A DNA stretch of 64,000 nt from UBA4408 sp002389785. GTDB lineage: Bacteria > Bacteroidota > Bacteroidia > UBA4408. Location: positions 16,655 through 80,654 of the forward strand of contig DAORJK010000016.1 of assembly GCA_035438985.1 (NCBI GenBank), read 5' to 3'. Position numbers and translations under genes: made by a program. Below, piece after piece: positions 45,668 to 54,253 of the stretch (positions within the stretch are counted from its first letter, which is position 1; the number at the start of each line of letters is the position of its first letter). The notes beneath the pieces were generated by a model. It worked only from the letters and a program-made list of their open reading frames with translations, was not told where the DNA came from and made no database searches.

Positions 45668-45814
45668 CTTATTTTTATTTCATGTTATTTAAAATACCAT
45701 TCGCAATCTACGCAGTTTGTAAACAGCCAGAGCTATTCGTGTTCTGGAATCAAGTCAACTACTACCTTCTTAAAAACAGCCAAGAGCAAGCTTACCTGAT
45801 AAAGCCTAAGCAAA

Positions 45815-47176
45815 TTAGTGTATACTTATTTTTTTGTTTGTTTGATTTTTGTTTTTATCGCTTACTTGAATAACATAAATTCCTGAAGGAATTTCTCCCT
45901 TCACGAGTATTCCTTTTTTTCCTGTAAAGGTGAACGATTTTATTTCTTTACCTAATACATCCATAACTTTCACATTGTGCCACTCGTCGGTAGCAAAATC
46001 GAGAGTAGCGCTATGTGTAAACGGATTTGGATAAACTGAAAAGTCAATAGCATCGCTTACTTCCTTTATCTTCAAAGGAGCTGAAGTACTCAATCGGTAA
46101 GTAAAAAACACAAAGTTGACAGTGTCAATTCCATATCCGGCTATATACTTTCCATTAGTTGACAAACAGTTAGCAGCATACACCACATAAGGTGCTGTAG
46201 TTAAACCCAAGGTAGAATTAATGTAAGCATTCAATTCTTGCAATCCGTTTGCGGCGGTCCAAATAAATGGAATTTGAGGATCACCAAAAAATTGTCCATC
46301 AAACCAACCAACTGCTACCGTGCCACTATCGTTCACACCCGATACAAATCCGCTTGAACCATTCGGCATGGTTCCTAAATTTATCAAGCCGGTTGCATTG
46401 CTCCAAATCCAAGGCTCACCATTATTGGCATAATCACCATATCCGCCAATCCAAACACCATTTGGTGAAACAGTGCTGCATTCGCCCAATTGATTGAACT
46501 CATCTGTTGCACTTCCGGCGGCACTTATTAGTAAATATGAATTTTTTGAATAGTTACCAAGGCTATCCTTGCGCCATACCGCCGATTTCCATGGGCCATT
46601 AAAGTCTTGCCAACCAACTACTACACTTCCATCGAAGCTAGCAGCATTGGCCCTTGAGCTTTTAGCGATGCTATCATAAAGACTTCCTAAATCTTTAAAT
46701 CCATTTGTTTGATTCCAGGCAGCAGCATGTGCATAAGCTAATCCACCGGTTGTATCGGCCCAGGTTAAACCCACCACAGTATTACCATCACCCGAAATTC
46801 CAAAACCACCACTAACAGTGCTATCCACATCAAAACCTAAACTTCCAACAACCGACCATTGATTTGTAGCAACAGTATAGCGCGACATTTCAGCACCTAA
46901 AATGCCAAAGCTGGTTCCGGAAATATACGTTCCACTATCAGAAAAATGCGCTTGGCCTCCAATTCCTAATCCGGGTGCTAATCCGCCAATGTTCAGTATT
47001 GAACTCGAATCAGGATTCCAAATTTTATAAGGACCGCCTTGCACTTCATATCCTACTACAAGTCCGGTATTTGAAACACCGGTGGGTTGAAAGGATGCAT
47101 TCAGCACATTAAATTGAGCGAAAATAACATTAAGAGTAGTCAGGCAAAATGCAAAAGTGAGTAGTAGTTTTTTCAT
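45815..47176 (-). CDS. Secreted HAF-repeat-like beta-propeller protein with T9SS domain
   Basis: 453 residues. Signal peptide ends NVIFAQ. The body consists of repeated units built on VVGWxD / SxDGSVVVGW / NDSGTVAVGWFDG with AxWxxxNGxxDLGxL, the pattern of extracellular HAF repeats that form a propeller. The C-terminal T9SS type A domain starts FSVYPNPFTHSATLDF and ends GIYVIQVSDKNKNQT. Binding or structural role outside the cell is inferred; no catalytic motif is visible. The gene is convergent with the DUF4397 gene. Confidence 0.88.
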   Translation of the reverse strand: MKKLLLTFAFCLTTLNVIFAQFNVLNASFQPTGVSNTGLVVGYEVQGGPYKIWNPDSSSILNIGGLAPGLGIGGQAHFSDSGTYISGTSFGILGAEMSRYTVATNQWSVVGSLGFDVDSTVSGGFGISGDGNTVVGLTWADTTGGLAYAHAAAWNQTNGFKDLGSLYDSIAKSSRANAASFDGSVVVGWQDFNGPWKSAVWRKDSLGNYSKNSYLLISAAGSATDEFNQLGECSTVSPNGVWIGGYGDYANNGEPWIWSNATGLINLGTMPNGSSGFVSGVNDSGTVAVGWFDGQFFGDPQIPFIWTAANGLQELNAYINSTLGLTTAPYVVYAANCLSTNGKYIAGYGIDTVNFVFFTYRLSTSAPLKIKEVSDAIDFSVYPNPFTHSATLDFATDEWHNVKVMDVLGKEIKSFTFTGKKGILVKGEIPSGIYVIQVSDKNKNQTNKKISIH

Positions 47177-47593
47177 TATTCTTGTTTGATGATTAAAATT
47201 TTTTGCGAAAATAATCTTTCAATTCGAGCTGAAACATTGGCTACCTAATATTAGGGGGTATTATTTTTCAATTAGAAGTGTGTTTAAATTTTGTTTTTTA
47301 CTTGTTCCAACATAAATCATTTTGCCGAAAGGTTGCTCTATTCTTTGTGTAGTGTTTAAATTTAAATGTGTTGTGAAAATACAATGTCTATCTAACCTAT
47401 TTGTGTAAATTTTGTTTCATAAACAATTTGTTTCAGCAATGTTTGCGATGATGTTTACAATTAGAAATTCATGTATTCGTTTATTTCATTTTCTATGAAT
47501 TTAAACACCTGCAATTACTAATCGTATTCAAAATCAAAAAAGCAACGTATTAGAATTAAATTAACTTTGATATAAATTCGAAAAATAACCCAT
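47177..47593. other. AT-rich intergenic region with a CCTAATATTAGG palindrome
   Basis: A 417-base divergent promoter region between two T9SS cargo genes. A perfect 12-bp palindrome at 47244-47255 is extended by a run of G's (GGGGGT to 47259). It may be an operator for the minus-strand gene, starting about 70 bases from its ATG. No RNA gene or ORF was seen. Confidence 0.5.
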
Positions 47594-48603
47594 ATGAAAA
47601 ACCTTACATCGGCTCATTTCTTTTTTTATTTGCCTTTACAAATCAAATAACTTTTTCGCAGAGCATTACTGCAAGCGGAATAAATCCTGTGATAGGTGAT
47701 GTTTTCACTTATAAAACTACTGCATTTTTTAATGCTGGATCAAGTGGCAGTGGTCAAACCTGGAGTTTTCCTAGCCTCACTGGAACAACAGAAACTTTAA
47801 CAGCTGTAAGTGTTGCCTCAACACCTTTTGCCTCTAGCTTTCCAACGGCCACCCTTGCCGAAAAGCAAGGAAATGGATCTGCCTATCTTTTTTATGCAAA
47901 TACCTCCTCTGCACAAGTAACTCGAGGTTATGCTGCAGGCAGTATTCAAATTGTGTATTCCGATTCTGAAGAAATGCTCCATTTCCCTTTTAGTTTTGGA
48001 AATTCCTATACGGATTATTTTCTTGCAACCTTTAACACTGGCGGCTTTAATTATACTCGAAGAGGAAGTACAACCGTAACGGCTGATGCAACAGGCACCC
48101 TTACAACACCAGCAGGTACATTTTCGAATGTACTTCGTGTTCGTATTTTTCAAGACTATCAAGATTCAACAAACGTAAGTGGTAGCTCAATTATTACTAA
48201 CTATACTAATACTGAATACTTCTGGTATAAAGATGGCTATCATTATCCTTTAGCAACTTCCTACACCTTTGTCAGCAGCGGATCGCCAAACACCGGTGGT
48301 AGCTATTTTATACCCTCTACTATTGGTATAGATGAAAACAGTGAGTTCGAAAGTAACATTCGTATTTTCCCAAATCCTGCTATGTCAGAATTAACCGTTT
48401 CACTAAACATGGAAACGTCCAAGACGCTTCATGTAAGCTTGATGAATCTTTTGGGAGAGAAAGTGATGGAGCTTGAATCGGATCCAATTTCAGGAAGTGA
48501 AAAAGTTGTAAAATTGCAGCTCGATAACCTGAGCAGCGGCATTTATATAGCGAATGTAAGTAGTGGAGATTTAAAAACTACACGAAAAATAGTTGTTGAA
48601 TAA
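47594..48603 (+). CDS. T9SS cargo protein of unknown function, signal peptide frameshifted
   Basis: The continuous frame for the mature protein runs to 48603 and has no start before a GTG at 47689. ATG at 47594 opens a different frame and ends after 18 codons. Adding one A to the five-A run at 47597-47601 restores MKKPYIGSFLFLFAFTNQI, a perfect signal peptide leading into TFSQSITASGINPVIGD. So the gene is intact except for this base, either a real frameshift or an assembly error. The mature protein (about 310 residues) has a beta-rich N-terminal domain of unknown type and a T9SS type A domain (RIFPNPAMSELTVSL ... GIYIANVS). Confidence 0.85.
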
Positions 48604-48651
48604 CATATTGTTTTTTTAAAATTTCATTTCTCAAACTCTACCTAGTGTAGC

Positions 48652-48720
48652 ATGAGAATGAGAATGAGAATGAGAATGAGAAAAAACCTCGCTCTCATTC
48701 TGTTTCTCATTCTGATTCAT
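48652..48720. repeat. ATGAGA microsatellite with facing inverted arm
   Basis: Five exact copies of ATGAGA (48652-48681) face a CTCATTCT-rich arm at 48692-48720 (CTCATTCTGTTTCTCATTCT), so the region can fold into a long imperfect hairpin. It ends at the exact base where the comM copy begins. Confidence 0.8.
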
Positions 48721-48959
48721 CATCCTTCCCTATCCAAACTTCTATACTGAATGGCCTCCGCCAAATGCTCCGTTTCAATTTGTTCACTTCCTGCTAAATC
48801 TGCAATAGTTCTTGCTACTTTTAAAATTCTATCATAAGCTCTGGCCGATAATCCTATACGCTCCATAGCTTTTTTTAGTAGCGTTGAACCTGCATCGCTA
48901 ATGACACAAATACGTTGCAACATTTTAGGCAAGATCTGTGCATTGCAATGCACCTCCAA
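48720..48959 (-). pseudogene. Duplicated 3' fragment of comM/yifB
   Basis: Positions 48721-48956 match 59124-59359 (the 3' end of intact comM) with only three differences, clustered at 48931-48936. The fragment encodes the C-terminal helical domain ending AEAIQYRSLDREG, then TGA, lacking the last three residues of intact ComM. There is no N-terminal AAA core. It is in the same orientation as the intact gene, 10.4 kb away. The match stops three bases after a perfect palindrome, GTGCATTGCAATGCAC (48938-48953). Not expected to be functional. Confidence 0.93.
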
Positions 48960-49145
48960 CTAGTAACAACTGAGTTGGGCTTCTTATTTTGTTTATAAAA
49001 TAATTTGAAATTTTTTGACTTTATTACTTAAAAATACGCGTACAAGCTGTATTATAAAATTTAGGAATTGAATATTCATTTCTAGTAATCATTTTAAATA
49101 AGCAAAATCATCCAAAAAGACGATACCTAAAAAAAATTGAATTTG

Positions 49146-49153
49146 TAGTTTTG
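49146..49153 (+). promoter_or_regulatory. Putative -7 element for the TPR histidine kinase
   Basis: TAGTTTTG matches TAnnTTTG and is 17 bases before the ATG at 49171. No -33 TTG at the expected distance. Confidence 0.4.
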
Positions 49154-49170
49154 AGTTTTAGTAATACGCA

Positions 49171-51378
49171 ATGGTTTCCAAAAAGATAAATATATTCTTC
49201 TTAGTATCATTTATACTAATTGGCAATTGTTTATTTGCTTCCCAACTATCTGCTAAACCAAAGTCTAGACTTAATTACCTCGATTCCTTAAAGGTAATGG
49301 TGTTTATTAATTTAGGTTGGAAATACAGTAACGATTACATGATAAAGTCATTAGCATGTGCTGACTTAGCTTATTACTATGCACATGAAATGAAATGGAA
49401 AAATGGGGAGACTGAAGCTTTTTTATTAAAGGCAAGAGCTTATGAGAATATTGGAGAATATAAATTAGCTCAACCACTAAATTTATTGGCGCTTAAAACT
49501 AGCATTGAATTAAAAGATAGTATGCATATTGCTCGAGCGCTCAGACAAACTGGAGGTATTTATAGCACTCAATCAAGAGTTAATTATGCTATACAGCTAT
49601 TAAAAACTAGCGTTGATATTTCAAGGAAAATCAAGTTTACAAAAGGTTTAGGTTCTGCACTATCCGATCTAGCCACAATTTATTTTATACAAGCCAATTA
49701 CAAACAAGCGATTGAATTATTAAATGAGAGCATCATATTAAAAATAAAAATTCGCGATTCATTGAATTTATCCAATTCATATAGGAAACTCAGCATGACC
49801 TATTTTGAAATAGGTCTTTATGAAAAATCTATTGACTACATTTTTAAAAGTATAAAACTTGGGAATCAAATTAATAATCAAAAGCTCATTTCATTTGCTT
49901 ATTACCATCTCGGAAAGTTATATAGCCAAACAAAAGATTATAATAAAGCCTTATTCTATTTAAGAAAAAGCCTACAGATGAAATTAAATCTTCAGGATTA
50001 TGAAGAAATTGGTATGGTATATACTCGTATTGGTAGCTTGTATAGCATACTGAATAAAAAAGATTCTGCCTTGTTAAATCTACGAATAGCAAATAAGTTT
50101 CATATTGAAACTGGCTTTATGCACGCAGAAAACATTAATTCTGGAGAATTTGGTAAACTATACATGTTAACTCAAGATTATGACTCGGCTAATTTCTACC
50201 TAAAAAAAAGTCTAAAATATAACTTAACTGAAAATATTAAACAATACTTAATTGAAGATTATATGCTTCTGTGTAAAAACAGTTACCAACATAAAAAGTA
50301 TAACGAAGCTCAAAACTACCTGCAAAAAGCCAGCAAACTAATTGATGGTAACGCAACTTTACTCAATCAATCCAACTACGCCGAATTACAAAGTTTAATT
50401 TACGAAAAACTAAATAAAGGTCAAGAAGCTTTCGCTGCTTACAAAAAGTTTATTGTATTGCGCGACTCTCTGCTAAATAAGGATAAACAAACCTCTATAG
50501 CCCTAAAAGAAGCTAGGTTTGAATTTGATAAAAAAGCAATGTCCGACAGTCTCAAAAACAAGGAACAACAAAGAGCAAAAGACATGCAAATAAATTTTCA
50601 GCAATCGGAATTACGAGCACAAAAAATAAAAGAGTATACACTCTCAGGAGGTTTGTTGCTACTTGCCGGTATTGGCTGGCTGTTACACAGTAGATACAAA
50701 GCTGTAAGAAAACAACATTTAGCTGAACAACAATTGCAACAGTATGAAAACTCCAGAGCTTTAGAAATTGAGCGAAGCCGCATTGCTGGAGAAATACACG
50801 ACGACGTTGGTGCCGACTTAAGCAATCTGCTACTCAAAATAAGAATGAATGAAAGACTCTCTGAAACAGTCAAAACCTCCGATCTTGAAAGTCTCAAAAA
50901 AACAACTCACAACATCATTCATAAAATTGATGAAATTATTTGGTCACTAAACTCTAAACGAGATACCCTAAAAGAACTAATTAATTTTACATCCAACTAC
51001 TTTGAAACCCTGTTGAGCGAACATAATTTAATAGGCAAAATTTACTTTCCCGAACACATGCCCGAAATCATGTTAAACACCGAATTGCGCCGAAATATAT
51101 TTTTAACTCTTAAAGAAATAGGAAACAATGCACTCAAATATTCCAAAGCTCAATCTATAAATCTTAATTTTACATTACAGCAAAACCAACTGCACATCAC
51201 AATTAGCGATGACGGAATAGGATTCGATACCAGTAAAACCTACAATGGAAACGGTATAAAAAACATCAAAAAACGGATTGATGAGTGTAAAGGATCCATT
51301 CTTATAAACTCTGATGAAAAAAATGGCACAACATACAAGTTAATTTTTCCGCTATTGCAAAATCATCCGATTTCCTAA
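49171..51378 (+). CDS. TPR-containing sensor histidine kinase (HisKA_3 type), orphan
   Basis: 735 residues. Signal/anchor 1-24, then tetratricopeptide repeats across about 60-410 (for example ALSDLATIYFIQANYKQAIE, YYHLGKLYSQTKDYNKALFY). A coiled coil leads to a membrane helix near 490-508 (GGLLLLAGIGWLLHS). The dimerisation domain RIAGEIHDDVGADLSNLLLK has the phospho-His near 542. The ATPase domain follows (EIGNNALKYSKA, ISDDGIGFDTS, GNGIKNIKKRI). Such NarX-like kinases normally pair with a LuxR-type regulator, but none lies nearby. The stop codon falls at the first bases of a REP/RAYT remnant. Confidence 0.92.
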   Translation: MVSKKINIFFLVSFILIGNCLFASQLSAKPKSRLNYLDSLKVMVFINLGWKYSNDYMIKSLACADLAYYYAHEMKWKNGETEAFLLKARAYENIGEYKLAQPLNLLALKTSIELKDSMHIARALRQTGGIYSTQSRVNYAIQLLKTSVDISRKIKFTKGLGSALSDLATIYFIQANYKQAIELLNESIILKIKIRDSLNLSNSYRKLSMTYFEIGLYEKSIDYIFKSIKLGNQINNQKLISFAYYHLGKLYSQTKDYNKALFYLRKSLQMKLNLQDYEEIGMVYTRIGSLYSILNKKDSALLNLRIANKFHIETGFMHAENINSGEFGKLYMLTQDYDSANFYLKKSLKYNLTENIKQYLIEDYMLLCKNSYQHKKYNEAQNYLQKASKLIDGNATLLNQSNYAELQSLIYEKLNKGQEAFAAYKKFIVLRDSLLNKDKQTSIALKEARFEFDKKAMSDSLKNKEQQRAKDMQINFQQSELRAQKIKEYTLSGGLLLLAGIGWLLHSRYKAVRKQHLAEQQLQQYENSRALEIERSRIAGEIHDDVGADLSNLLLKIRMNERLSETVKTSDLESLKKTTHNIIHKIDEIIWSLNSKRDTLKELINFTSNYFETLLSEHNLIGKIYFPEHMPEIMLNTELRRNIFLTLKEIGNNALKYSKAQSINLNFTLQQNQLHITISDDGIGFDTSKTYNGNGIKNIKKRIDECKGSILINSDEKNGTTYKLIFPLLQNHPIS

Positions 51379-51502
51379 CTCAGCGTAGTTCGTAACTAAG
51401 CTAAACTATCAATCAAAAGGTGTCAATTTCAATCATTGCAGAAAGTTCAGCAAAATTTCTCGCACTTGAATATAGATATTCAAAATCATTTTTCACAACT
51501 CC
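51374..51502 (-). pseudogene. REP unit plus decayed 3' end of a RAYT transposase
   Basis: This 129-bp stretch aligns with 58298-58426. It includes a REP-like palindrome (51382-51402, AGCGTAGTT-CGT-AACTAAGCT) and about 29 codons of the transposase C-terminus on the minus strand (NDFEYLYSSARNFAELSA ... IDTF then TGA at 51415-51413). Homology stops abruptly at 51502 and no catalytic HUH motif remains. About 200 further bases to the terminator at 51707 hold nothing I recognise. Confidence 0.88.
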
Positions 51503-51706
51503 TTGCTTACTGATGATTCATGAATATTCACACTTTTTAAATATTTAATAGACAACAAGCCGAATCGAATTTAAATAGCAACATTGGGGATTGTCGTTAG
51601 GTAATAAATTCTTTGCAAAAGTGTTGGTATAAACTGCTCGTTTTATTTTAATTGTGGGATTCAAGTGAGACACAAAATCAGTATTTATATGGGTCATGCT
51701 GGTAAT

Positions 51707-51742
51707 AAAAAAGGAGCGATTCAAATATGAATCGCTCCTTTT
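51707..51742 (-). terminator. Terminator of the beta-barrel/DUF4382 operon
   Basis: A perfect 15-bp stem (51709-51723 with 51728-51742) closed by a four-base loop. On the minus strand it is followed by a TTTTTTATTA tail. It lies 75 bases after the receiver-only gene. Confidence 0.88.
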
Positions 51743-51816
51743 ACCTTTGTCCAAAAAACACTAAAGCAGAGCAGGGAGGTACTCTATTTGGATCAAAGGA
51801 CTTTGGGTTAACCATT

Positions 51817-52254
51817 TCAATTTCTCAGAATTAGTCTTTCATTGATTACCGCTTCTGCAATATCCCTGCATTGCTGCAAGGTGTTTCTATCCTTCCTGAT
51901 AAAATCAATTGCCCCTTCCAGTAATGTACTCACGGCGGTTTGCATGTTTTGAATTTGTGAGATCACTACCACTTTGCATTTGCTGTTGGTGTTGTTCACG
52001 AATCGAATTACTTGTGAGGCGGAATTTCCATTTCTCAGGTAGTAATCGGTGAACAAAAGTGTAGTGTCATCATCAAAATTCATCATACAATCCTTGTAGG
52101 AAGTGTAAGACGACAACCTCAATCGAAAGCCTTTCATTACACCCAATTCGGTTAAAACAGCTGTCAAATAACGAGAGAGAAGTTTGTTGTAAAAATCGTC
52201 GTCTTCGAGTACAACAATTTTGAATTTTTTCAAGGTTTCCATAATACATTTCAT
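51817..52254 (-). CDS. Receiver-only response regulator
   Basis: 145 residues (a second ATG at 52242 would give 141). The receiver fold is complete: FKIVVLEDDDFYNKLL holds the acidic pocket, LLFTDYYLRNG the phosphoacceptor Asp (about residue 70) and DFIRKDRN the conserved Lys. There is no output domain. Its N-terminus matches that of the NtrC-type regulator at 54408-55766 (FKIYVLEDDEWYNKLL), so it is probably a diverged copy of that receiver. It is last in the operon and could compete for phosphoryl groups from the hybrid kinase; this is inference. Confidence 0.88.
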   Translation of the reverse strand: MKCIMETLKKFKIVVLEDDDFYNKLLSRYLTAVLTELGVMKGFRLRLSSYTSYKDCMMNFDDDTTLLFTDYYLRNGNSASQVIRFVNNTNSKCKVVVISQIQNMQTAVSTLLEGAIDFIRKDRNTLQQCRDIAEAVINERLILRN

Positions 52255-52261
52255 TTAGTGA

Positions 52262-53140
52262 TTAATGCACTTCTACAATGAGGTATTTAGAGACTTTCCA
52301 AAAGCTTTCAGGATCCTTAATGTTTAACACTGCAATCTCATCATTTTTAGCAGTGATTTCGTAACTGGTGACAGGATGCTCGGTGATCAACTTCGGCTTT
52401 TTTCCAATTACCGGAATCGAAGTAGTTATTGATTTATCGAGCTCCACAAAATCAGACTTCTTCAAATCCTCATTCACCACTTTAGTTGATCTGATACCCA
52501 ATACACCACCTTCTTTTTTGATGATGTTCTTTTCTTTTAATTCTTTGTAAGTACCATATGCAAAGTAGGCAGTATTAATTTTAGCTTCCTGACGTTTGTT
52601 TTGATCCGTCAATTCCTCAATTTTTAATTGTTGATCCGTTACCTTACTGTTTAATTCCTCAATTTTGAAGTCTTTAACTGCCAGCATGGTTTTCAACTCT
52701 TCGATTTGACGCTCTTGTTCCAATACCTTTTCTTTGGCTTGAACAATGGAATTAATTAACTCCCGTTTACCTGATTTGTATTTAGTCAAACTTCTTTCAA
52801 GAGATGCAATTTTTTTCCTGTTTTCATCCAACAATCTATTGATGGAAGCTATGTTGTCTAAAATTTGATCCCGCTTTTTAGGCACCATTTCGCCTTTGGT
52901 GTTTGAGCCTATAAGCATGATGCCTTGTTTCTCGCGAACTTCATCCAGGTTTCTGTCTATTTCATCTAGCGTCGAGATGTAAATTCTTTCCAATGAATCG
53001 CGCTTTTTGATTTCGGAATTCTGGAGATTTGACAAGGAGAGTTCATGCTCATCCTTAGTCACAGTTTCGGTGCAGGAACTCATTGCTGTGATCAACATTG
53101 CTCCGAAAAAAGCTTTAATAATTACATGTTGTGTTTTCAT
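52262..53140 (-). CDS. Coiled-coil lipoprotein of unknown function
   Basis: 292 residues. The signal ends in a lipobox (MSSC), so it is a lipidated periplasmic or outer-membrane protein. Residues about 40-195 are a long charged coiled coil with heptads (LDENRKKIASLERSL, IEELNSKVTDQQLKIEELTD). The C-terminal ~90 residues form a compact domain (YFAYGTYKELKEKNIIKKEG ... ESFWKVSKYLIVEVH). I do not recognise a named family. It is the third gene of the operon, 7 bases before the receiver-only gene. Confidence 0.8.
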   Translation of the reverse strand: MKTQHVIIKAFFGAMLITAMSSCTETVTKDEHELSLSNLQNSEIKKRDSLERIYISTLDEIDRNLDEVREKQGIMLIGSNTKGEMVPKKRDQILDNIASINRLLDENRKKIASLERSLTKYKSGKRELINSIVQAKEKVLEQERQIEELKTMLAVKDFKIEELNSKVTDQQLKIEELTDQNKRQEAKINTAYFAYGTYKELKEKNIIKKEGGVLGIRSTKVVNEDLKKSDFVELDKSITTSIPVIGKKPKLITEHPVTSYEITAKNDEIAVLNIKDPESFWKVSKYLIVEVH

Positions 53141-53152
53141 GATTTCTATGTT

Positions 53153-53677
53153 TTAAGATTGAATAACTGATTTAATTTTTATTACAGGTTTTAAGGAAAA
53201 GGATCCGTTACCTTGCACTACGATTGACGCAAACGCATCAAAGTCGAGTACTATTTGCAAATTACCCTTCGGTGCGATTACTTGATTGACATTTACTTTC
53301 AATCCTGTTTCTGCTCCGCTTGGAACTTTGAGCGAATACGCACCTGTTGTTGTTACAAGACTATTATTCGTGCCCAAAATCAAGCGCATTTGTGTTATTG
53401 CGCCGGCAGGTATTCTTACTTCGTCTGCCAAAAGAACCGTAACGTTATTTTGTAATTCAAGAAGATTGTAGATTCCTGCTTTGATTGGAATAGTGAGCCA
53501 ACCTTCCTTTTCATGATTTACTTCCAATCCAATTACTTCTACATTTACTTCCTGATAGTCGGCAGGCGCATCGGTCATTGACACAGAAATTGAACCATCT
53601 GAGACATCTTTTTTACAAGCCATCTGTTGTACTGAAAGTCCAATCAACATAAGTGCTGCAACAATTTTTGTTTTCAT
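53153..53677 (-). CDS. DUF4382 domain lipoprotein
   Basis: 174 residues. A lipobox occurs at QQMAC, followed by KKDVSDGSISVSMTDAPADY, the hallmark opening of DUF4382. The rest (VNVEVIGLEVNH, GIYNLLELQNNVTVLLA, RLILGTNNSLV) fits the single all-beta domain. The family is envelope-associated with unknown function. It is the second gene of the operon, 20 bases after the beta-barrel gene and 12 bases before the coiled-coil lipoprotein gene. Confidence 0.9.
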   Translation of the reverse strand: MKTKIVAALMLIGLSVQQMACKKDVSDGSISVSMTDAPADYQEVNVEVIGLEVNHEKEGWLTIPIKAGIYNLLELQNNVTVLLADEVRIPAGAITQMRLILGTNNSLVTTTGAYSLKVPSGAETGLKVNVNQVIAPKGNLQIVLDFDAFASIVVQGNGSFSLKPVIKIKSVIQS

Positions 53678-53697
53678 AATTTCCTGGTTTTTATTGG

Positions 53698-54240
53698 TTA
53701 GAAGGTGAATTTTACACCGATACTAGGATCCATGGTAATGTAGGTATAACCGTAGGTACTAGCTTCAACGAATGGTTTGAAATCGGCACTGATCGCAAGT
53801 GGTATTGGTTTAAATTTGTATTCCACTCCAATGATTCCATCCACTCCGGCAGACAATTCTCCTGCTCTTTTCACATATACAAATTCACCCCTGTTGTTAT
53901 ACAGGTAATAGGGTCTGTATCGAGCACTTCCGGCTGTTGCATGCACACCACCACCGAAGTAAAGGTTTAAACCAGGGGTTCCCAGATTAACATTTTTTTC
54001 GAGCAAGGCAGTAGCTCCAATGGTTGAAGGCCAGAAACTAAGGATGCCTTCGAAAGCATTTGATCTACCAAACTTATGCTTATAGGTCAATCCTGCTGTT
54101 TCTCCAAATCTTAATCCGAGTGCATCTTTGTAAATGGATGAATTTATACTAGGTTTGATTTGATCTTGTGCGATTGCTCCGGTGCTCAGTAACATGACTA
54201 AACCGGCAATCATTTTTCTGAGGTGCATTGTTGTTTTCAT
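53698..54240 (-). CDS. Small outer-membrane beta-barrel protein
   Basis: 180 residues. Signal peptide ends TGAIAQ. The mature part alternates hydrophobic and polar residues (LGLRFGETAGLTYKHKFG, AFEGILSFWPSTIGATALLE, LNLYFGGGVHATAG) and ends in Phe (IGVKFTF), the usual signature of a BAM-inserted barrel of about eight strands. It is the first gene of the operon, directly after a sigma-54-like promoter. Function unknown; it may be the envelope component controlled by the adjacent signalling pair. Confidence 0.85.
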   Translation of the reverse strand: MKTTMHLRKMIAGLVMLLSTGAIAQDQIKPSINSSIYKDALGLRFGETAGLTYKHKFGRSNAFEGILSFWPSTIGATALLEKNVNLGTPGLNLYFGGGVHATAGSARYRPYYLYNNRGEFVYVKRAGELSAGVDGIIGVEYKFKPIPLAISADFKPFVEASTYGYTYITMDPSIGVKFTF

Positions 54241-54253
54241 GTTTTTATTTTTA

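Noticed and set aside
45682..45873. A 63-codon open frame after the DUF4397 gene
   Set aside because: It overlaps the end of the HAF-type gene on the other strand and has biased, unstructured composition.
48720..48959. A possible small helical protein of 79 residues
   Set aside because: It is a near-identical copy of the 3' end of comM without a start region of its own, so it is treated as a pseudogene fragment.
51545..51754. A 69-codon open frame on the minus strand
   Set aside because: It runs through the perfect terminator hairpin at 51707-51742 and has no ribosome-binding or family features.
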